NCBI RefSeq assembly: GCF_036250065.1
Contig: NZ_CP109199.1
Span: 2,108,001 to 2,172,000 of the forward strand
DNA from: Micromonospora sp. NBC_01699
Lineage (GTDB): Bacteria > Actinomycetota > Actinomycetes > Mycobacteriales > Micromonosporaceae
DNA length: 64,000 nucleotides
Direction of reading: 5' to 3'
Positions 59,962 to 64,000 of the stretch are shown here, one piece after another. Every line of letters begins with the position of its first letter. Within the stretch, counting starts at the first letter, position 1. A model generated the notes under the pieces. The model was not told where the DNA came from and did no database searches. It saw nothing but the letters and a program-made list of their open reading frames with translations. Position numbers and translations under genes: made by a program.

Positions 59962-60327
59962 ATGCGCTTGCAGAACATCGTCTTCGACTGCCGTAACGCC
60001 TACGAACTGGGATCGTTCTGGGGCGCCGTGGTCGGTAGGCGGTTGGCCGAGGACGACAAGCCCGGCGACGAGGAGGTCGTCGTCGAGATGCCGGAGGGGC
60101 CGACGCTGTACTTCGCCGAGGTGCCCGAGCCCAAGACGGTCAAGAACCGGCTGCACGTCTGCCTCGAACCGGAGCGGTCTCGCGACGGCGAGGTGGAACG
60201 GGTGCTCGGCCTGGGCGCGACGATGGTGGATGACCGTCGGCGGCCCGACGGTACGGGGTGGGCCGTACTGGCCGACCCGGAGGGCAACGAGTTCTGCATG
60301 CTGCGCAGCGCCGCCGAGCGCCACTGA
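59962..60327 (+). CDS. VOC-fold protein (second)
   Basis: The 121-residue protein is a second, short member of the vicinal oxygen chelate fold, with LQNIVFDCRNAYELGSFWGA at the N terminus and VLADPEGNEFCMLRS at the C terminus. It matches the many small glyoxalase-like proteins of Actinobacteria whose ligands are unknown. The likely start lacks a ribosome-binding site and has a leaderless-type promoter. Only six bases separate it from the convergent DUF418 gene. Confidence 0.8.
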   Translation: MRLQNIVFDCRNAYELGSFWGAVVGRRLAEDDKPGDEEVVVEMPEGPTLYFAEVPEPKTVKNRLHVCLEPERSRDGEVERVLGLGATMVDDRRRPDGTGWAVLADPEGNEFCMLRSAAERH

Positions 60328-60333
60328 CTCCCG

Positions 60334-61545
60334 TCAGGCATTCGAGAGTCGCGACGGAGGCTGCGGCCCGTAGGTGAGTCGGCGTAGCAGCCGCTCGGCC
60401 GGGCCGGGCCACGCTTTCCTGCGCATCAGGTCGGCCAGCAGCACGGTGGCCAACCAGGTGATGGCCGCCACCGCCGAAGCGCCCGCGTCGCCGAGTCGTC
60501 CGCCGAGCCCACCGGCGTACGGCGCGAAGAGCGCGACGAATGCCACCGACTGGAGCAGGTAGCAGGTCAGCGACCGTCGCCCACAGGCGGCGAGCGCGAC
60601 GATCACCCGTCCCGGCGCTGCGCCGCGATGGTGTGCGACGAGGCCGGCCAGCGCGGCGTAGCCGAGCCCACCGGCGATGCCGGTCACGCTGTGCAGGGCG
60701 TACGCCGGCACCGCTCCACCGGGTGTCCAGTCGGTCCAGATCGACGCGTCGATCAGCGCGAGCGGGGCACCGCCGACGGCCGCGATGACGATGCCGAGCA
60801 CGGCGATTCGGGTCAGTAGCAACCGGTGCCGGCCGGGTGCGTCCAGCAGTCGACGCCGGGCGGCCCACATGCCGATCAGGAACGGTGTGACGACGTCCAG
60901 GGCGAGCATCGGCGCGAGGAGCGCCCAGGTGACCAGCCGCAGGCCGACCGCTTCGAGCGGGGAGTCGGCGCTGGTCGGCAGCGGTGGGGATCCGTTCGCG
61001 ACGATTCCGAGTGCGGGCACCGTGGCGAGCCCGGCGAACACGATGGTCCAGAGCCCGGCGACCAGGAGCAGGGTGCGGTCGCGGGCCCGGGACATCCCCG
61101 CCAGCACCAGGCCCAGCAGTCCGTAGGTGGCCAGGATGTCGCCGAAGAACAGCAGCAGGGCGTGGACGAAGCCGAACGCGAGCAGCCAGCGGCTACGTCG
61201 GCGCAACAGGCCGCGTACCTCGGTCGGCTCGGCACCGGCGGTGAGCCGCCGGTTGGCCAGCTGGACCAGTCCGTAGCCGAAGAGGGCGGCGAACATCGGC
61301 AGTGCGCGACCGTCGACGAGAAGTACCTGAAGGCCGGCGACCAGCCGGTCGACCGGTCCACCGTCGAGGGCGTAACCCCGAAAGCCCGTCGGTTGGCCGT
61401 AGAGGTACATGTGGGCATGGGCCAGTGCGATGAGCAGCAGCATCGCACCGCGGGCGAGGTCGGGGGCGAGTGATCGGTCGGCGGGCCCGGTGGCGCCACC
61501 GACCGGAACGAGCGGGACGGTGGGCGCGGCGAGGCTACTGGCCAC
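60334..61545 (-). CDS. DUF418-family membrane protein
   Basis: I chose the GTG at 61545; upstream residues in the same frame run into the TetR operator region. The 403-residue protein has about 9 to 10 membrane helices: it opens with PDLARGAMLLLIALAHAHMY, and RALPMFAALFGYGLVQLANR and SLTCYLLQSVAFVALFAPY are diagnostic of DUF418 proteins, which are related to acyltransferase-3-like membrane proteins. The molecular function is unknown. It is divergent from a TetR gene, with clear palindromes between them, so it is probably repressed by that TetR protein and induced by its ligand. Confidence 0.82.
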   Translation of the reverse strand: MASSLAAPTVPLVPVGGATGPADRSLAPDLARGAMLLLIALAHAHMYLYGQPTGFRGYALDGGPVDRLVAGLQVLLVDGRALPMFAALFGYGLVQLANRRLTAGAEPTEVRGLLRRRSRWLLAFGFVHALLLFFGDILATYGLLGLVLAGMSRARDRTLLLVAGLWTIVFAGLATVPALGIVANGSPPLPTSADSPLEAVGLRLVTWALLAPMLALDVVTPFLIGMWAARRRLLDAPGRHRLLLTRIAVLGIVIAAVGGAPLALIDASIWTDWTPGGAVPAYALHSVTGIAGGLGYAALAGLVAHHRGAAPGRVIVALAACGRRSLTCYLLQSVAFVALFAPYAGGLGGRLGDAGASAVAAITWLATVLLADLMRRKAWPGPAERLLRRLTYGPQPPSRLSNA

Positions 61546-61618
61546 GGGACACCCATTTCTTGGCGGCGGGATCGTCAGACGCGCGGCAGAATCCAGGGGC
61601 CGACAGGCACCCGGTCGG

Positions 61619-61640
61619 TTAGCTACGCATGCGTAGCTAA
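61619..61640. promoter_or_regulatory. 22-bp perfect palindrome, TetR operator O1
   Basis: TTAGCTACGCATGCGTAGCTAA is a perfect palindrome in the DUF418/TetR intergenic region, 47 bases before the TetR ATG. Its centre TACGCATGCGTA recurs in altered form at 61657-61668. Confidence 0.75.
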
Positions 61641-61651
61641 TCTCATGGGCA

Positions 61652-61669
61652 TAAGATACGCAAGCGTTT
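61652..61669. promoter_or_regulatory. Second operator half-copy overlapping a -10 element
   Basis: ATACGCAAGCGTTT (61656-61669) is a degenerate version of the O1 core, and TAAGAT (61652-61657) next to it is a -10 candidate for the TetR gene. Binding here would block its own transcription. Confidence 0.5.
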
Positions 61670-61686
61670 CTTGAGGTGAGGTCGTC

Positions 61687-62310
61687 ATGAGCGAGATACG
61701 GCAGCAGGCCGCGACCCGAGGACGTTCCCGGCGACGTGGGGACGATCTGGTCCAGGCGATCCACGCGGCGGTACTCGCCGAGGTGGCCGAGGTCGGCGTC
61801 GGCGGACTCACCATGGAGGGCATCGCCAAACGCGCGGCGACCGCCAAGACGTCGCTGTACCGGCGCTGGTCATCGCCGGGGGAACTGCTGCTGGACGCGC
61901 TCCGCGAAGCACACCCGGAGGAGGTGCCGTCACCGGGCGCCGACGATCTTCGCGGCGACCTCATCGTCGCACTGCGGCAACTCGTCGCCTGGATGAACAA
62001 GCCCGCGGCAACCGCCGTCCTGGCGATCCTGACCGAGCGTCACCGCCACCCCGACCTCGTGCGGGCGCTGTACGCCGACGTCTTCGACGCGCGGGGTGGC
62101 ACCTTCACCCGCACCGTCCTGCGTCACTACGCCGAACAGGGCCGGCTCGACCCGAAGCTCGTCACCGCGGTGGTGAGCGACATCGGCGAGGCCCTGGTGT
62201 TCAAGCACAGTCTGGACAGCGGAGAACTACCCGACGAGCAACTGCTCGCCGACATTGTCGATCAGGCCATCCTGCCGGCGGTGGGTGTCGTGCCCGGCCG
62301 CGAACGGTGA
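61687..62310 (+). CDS. TetR-family transcriptional regulator
   Basis: The 207-residue protein has an N-terminal helix-turn-helix (about residues 20-67: AVLAEVAEVGVGGLTMEGIA then KRAATAKTSLYRRWSSPGEL). A TetR_C_11/16-like ligand domain follows (LRQLVAWMNKPAATAVLAIL, DLVRALYADVFDARGGTFTR). Ligand unknown. It is divergent from DUF418 with two operator-like palindromes between, the usual layout for local autoregulation. Confidence 0.88.
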   Translation: MSEIRQQAATRGRSRRRGDDLVQAIHAAVLAEVAEVGVGGLTMEGIAKRAATAKTSLYRRWSSPGELLLDALREAHPEEVPSPGADDLRGDLIVALRQLVAWMNKPAATAVLAILTERHRHPDLVRALYADVFDARGGTFTRTVLRHYAEQGRLDPKLVTAVVSDIGEALVFKHSLDSGELPDEQLLADIVDQAILPAVGVVPGRER

Positions 62311-62333
62311 CCTGCCCCGGCGTGGTGATCCTG

Positions 62334-62666
62334 CTATGCGTGCGCCAGGTGGAGCTTTCTTCCGGACCAGTCGCCGAGTAGGGCGGGATTTTCGAAACCG
62401 GCCTCGACACCTTCCGCTCGCTGGATTATCGACAGGAGGATGTCGACTATCGGGTAGGTGTCGCCTGCTTCCAGGGTCGCCTCAATGGCGAGCGTGCCTT
62501 CGTCGAGGTCAACCGAGACCGTGCTGTTGTAGACCTCGGGGCGTTCGCTCTCGAGTTTGTGCAATTCTTCCATGAAGTGCGCCGCCTGTTTATCGAGGAG
62601 GGAAGGCGATGGATGTCGTCCCCCATGGTCCCGGACCACGGCCCGAAGAGTGATCCGTACCCGCAT
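62334..62666 (-). CDS. Hypothetical protein
   Basis: The 110-residue product from the ATG at 62666 has balanced composition (HFMEELHKLESERPEVYNST, VSVDLDEGTLAIEATLEAGD), so I think it is the real reading of this stretch. I do not recognise the family. GGAG lies 11 bases before the ATG. Codon use is less GC-rich than in the rest of the window. It overlaps the 3' part of the next entry by about 220 bases in another frame. Confidence 0.5.
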   Translation of the reverse strand: MRVRITLRAVVRDHGGRHPSPSLLDKQAAHFMEELHKLESERPEVYNSTVSVDLDEGTLAIEATLEAGDTYPIVDILLSIIQRAEGVEAGFENPALLGDWSGRKLHLAHA

Positions 62667-62926
62667 GTCGCCCTATACTCCTTTTCGAGATCGCGCCAAC
62701 AGCGCAGAAGGAATGCCCATTCCAAAAGGTCCCTCACGTAATCTTTTGGCTTGGGTGGCATAAAGGAAACAAAGCGGGAATGCCTTCCGCATGGGCAGTA
62801 GAGCTTGGGCAGTGGAGCCGGCGGCTCGTCCGGTGACGCGTACCGCAAGGTGAACCCGTATGATGCTTCAAGAAGCGCCACCGTTCTCTCGACGATCGAA
62901 TTCGATTGCGACCCGAAGTCCTGCAA
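62447..62926 (-). CDS. Hypothetical protein, 3' part doubtful
   Basis: A TTG at 62926 sits six bases after a good AGGAG site. The first 86 residues look genuine: SIVERTVALLEASYGFTLRY, then a CPCGRHSRFVSF segment that could bind metal, and DLLEWAFLLRCWRDLEKEYR. Beyond about 62666 the translation turns into Arg/Ser/Thr-rich shadow sequence while the other frame (62334-62666) becomes protein-like. A frameshift that removed the original stop, or a genuine long overlap, would both explain this. Function unknown. Confidence 0.4.
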   Translation of the reverse strand: MQDFGSQSNSIVERTVALLEASYGFTLRYASPDEPPAPLPKLYCPCGRHSRFVSFMPPKPKDYVRDLLEWAFLLRCWRDLEKEYRATCGYGSLFGPWSGTMGDDIHRLPSSINRRRTSWKNCTNSRANAPRSTTARSRLTSTKARSPLRRPWKQATPTR

Positions 62927-63184
62927 GTTTCGCTCCTAAATCGCTTGTAAGCAATCTTGGAACGACGGACCCGGGTGTGAGGTTGCGCTGCTCAAGCCGA
63001 TCGCCGTAAGTCGTCGGACACCGTGTGCGTTTTTGTCGTTTCAATCCCGCGCCTTTGGTGCATGTTTAGTCCGATTTGGTCCCGAATGGGAAGCCTCGCC
63101 CGCTCCTCTGGGTCGGGCCGAACGACGTCGCATATCAGTTATGTAAGAAGGAATCCGACTTGCGCCGTAGTGATACAGCCGGGT
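62927..63184. other. Low-GC intergenic stretch
   Basis: This region is the least GC-rich of the window (TTTTTGTCGTTT, ATATCAGTTATG) and has no gene I can support. It may mark the border of an integrated element. No tRNA-like fold was seen. Confidence 0.4.
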
Positions 63185-63622
63185 TCATTCCGATGAAAGG
63201 CGCTTGGTCCGTATTTCTCGTGCAATCGACGCGGACCTCGCTTCCACGGTCACCGGCCAGGGCCCCGGTGCTGCGGCGATCTCGCGAAGGTTTGTGGAGC
63301 CTTCCCCTGACGGGTAACGATGAGGTGCTCGACCGGGTGATGCGGAACGGTTGACGAGTTCCCGGGCTGCCGCCTTCGCCTCCTCGTGTTGCTTCTGGAC
63401 GTAGGCGAGCAGCGCGTCACGGCTGATCCGACGGGAGTCGCCGACCTTGAACGACTCGATCTCGCCCGAGCCGACCAGCGACCAGATGGTCCGCTCGCCG
63501 AGGTCCATGACCTTCGCGGCGTGCTTCACCGTGTAGGCGATCTGTTCGTCCGTGGTCCCGGAGACAGGACTGCAAGAGTGTGTGTTCCCATGCATGGGAT
63601 CACCGTACATGTTCCTGACCAC
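63185..63622 (-). CDS. Excisionase-family helix-turn-helix protein
   Basis: The 145-residue frame (ATGs at 63622, 63610 and 63595 are possible starts) contains a MerR/Xis-type DNA-binding domain: AYTVKHAAKVMDLGERTIWS, then LVGSGEIESFKVGDSRRISR and DALLAYVQKQ, the standard excise/HTH_17 pattern. The C-terminal 60 residues are less conserved. In Actinobacteria such genes usually sit next to an integrase in prophages or integrative conjugative elements; an integrase gene is not visible and would have to lie beyond the window. A 12-bp palindrome overlaps its start. Confidence 0.75.
   Translation of the reverse strand: MVRNMYGDPMHGNTHSCSPVSGTTDEQIAYTVKHAAKVMDLGERTIWSLVGSGEIESFKVGDSRRISRDALLAYVQKQHEEAKAAARELVNRSASPGRAPHRYPSGEGSTNLREIAAAPGPWPVTVEARSASIAREIRTKRLSSE
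63587..63598. promoter_or_regulatory. Palindrome at the excisionase gene start
   Basis: CCCATGCATGGG is a perfect 12-bp palindrome around the possible ATG at 63595, in the control region shared with the divergent HTH gene. Confidence 0.4.
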
Positions 63623-63803
63623 GGGAACGCACTAGTACGTTCGGCTGTTTTCGGCGCACTCTCTGTGTCCTGCCGCGTAACACGTGCAGCACAGCGCAGG
63701 ACACCGACCCGTTCGGCGGATCCTCGGGGAGGGTCGACGTCGACCGTGGCATTGGACCCGTCCACGGGACAATAGGCCCAAGATCGGGACTTACCTTGAC
63801 ACC

Positions 63804-64000
63804 GTGGCAGCAGCACCGAAACCCGTCTCCGTCGCAGTCGCACGCGCCCGCTTCGGCGCCTGGGTCCAACGCACCCTCGAAGCCGCACGCGACCGCGGCC
63901 TGACCGATCGGCAGATCGCCAAGGCAACCGGCGTCGGCACGTCCACATTCCACCGCTGGCGCATCGGCGACTGGAAGGAACTGCCCGAGGTGAGGCGCGT
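63804..64000 (+). CDS. Helix-turn-helix regulator, N-terminal part
   Basis: A GTG at 63804 opens a frame that runs off the window. After VARARFGAWVQRTLEAARDR it shows an XRE-like helix-turn-helix, GLTDRQIAKATGVGTSTFHR, followed by WRIGDWKELPE. The divergent arrangement with the excisionase-like gene is typical of the control region of a prophage or integrative element. Only the first 65 residues are visible, so any C-terminal domain is unknown. Confidence 0.65.
   Translation, partial: MAAAPKPVSVAVARARFGAWVQRTLEAARDRGLTDRQIAKATGVGTSTFHRWRIGDWKELPEVRR

Noticed and set aside
62927-63080. Possible tRNA attachment site at the integrated element border
   Set aside because: I could not fold a cloverleaf or find a T-loop consensus in this stretch.
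63076-63354. Small plus-strand frame near the right edge
   Set aside because: It overlaps the excisionase-like gene on the opposite strand, lacks a ribosome-binding site and shows no family features.

Overview
The window is uniformly high-GC actinobacterial DNA: nearly every codon ends in G or C, GTG starts are common, and adjacent genes often share a GTGA or ATGA stop-start overlap. Two families of extragenic palindrome (13730-13804, 46522-46598 and 19277-19339) resemble repeats I associate with Micromonospora and relatives. My best guess is Micromonosporaceae, by inference only. I see no rRNA, tRNA or CRISPR array.

Layout. Bases 1-6980 hold an operon for non-phosphorylative L-fucose (or a related 6-deoxy sugar) oxidation: sugar ABC ATPase end, aldo/keto reductase, lactonase, diketo-acid hydrolase, L-fuconate dehydratase, an unexpected aldehyde:ferredoxin-oxidoreductase-type protein, and a short-chain dehydrogenase. 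Bases 7039-12101 carry small single genes, a MarR regulator with a palindrome at its start, and a secreted X-Pro dipeptidyl-peptidase-like hydrolase. Bases 12370-28263 form a surface-polysaccharide locus with two GT4 glycosyltransferases, two Wzy/ligase-type proteins, a Wzz-like protein, a Wzx-like flippase, an exported glycosidase and five sulfotransferases, so the polymer is probably sulfated. Bases 28348-32163 encode a polar amino-acid ABC transporter and an APC permease.

Bases 38316-52232 contain a trans-4-hydroxy-L-proline catabolic locus: Xaa-Pro aminopeptidase, PucR regulator, three-subunit D-hydroxyproline dehydrogenase, pyrroline-carboxylate deaminase, hydroxyproline 2-epimerase, and, 4.6 kb further on, the 2-oxoglutarate semialdehyde dehydrogenase that completes the route. 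A secreted M6 metalloprotease lies between. Together with the secreted X-Pro peptidase this suggests feeding on proline- or hydroxyproline-rich protein.

Bases 56127-59650 (minus strand) are a tight three-gene operon for the odorant 2-methylisoborneol: a Family 2B encapsulin shell with a cyclic-nucleotide-binding domain, the terpene cyclase (likely cargo), and geranyl-diphosphate C-methyltransferase. The right edge (about 62330-64000) has weaker codon bias and carries an excisionase-like gene and a helix-turn-helix gene, suggesting the start of an integrated element. Short tandem duplications at gene ends are unusually frequent; the most striking makes two consecutive 25-codon micro-ORFs between the flippase and a sulfotransferase.
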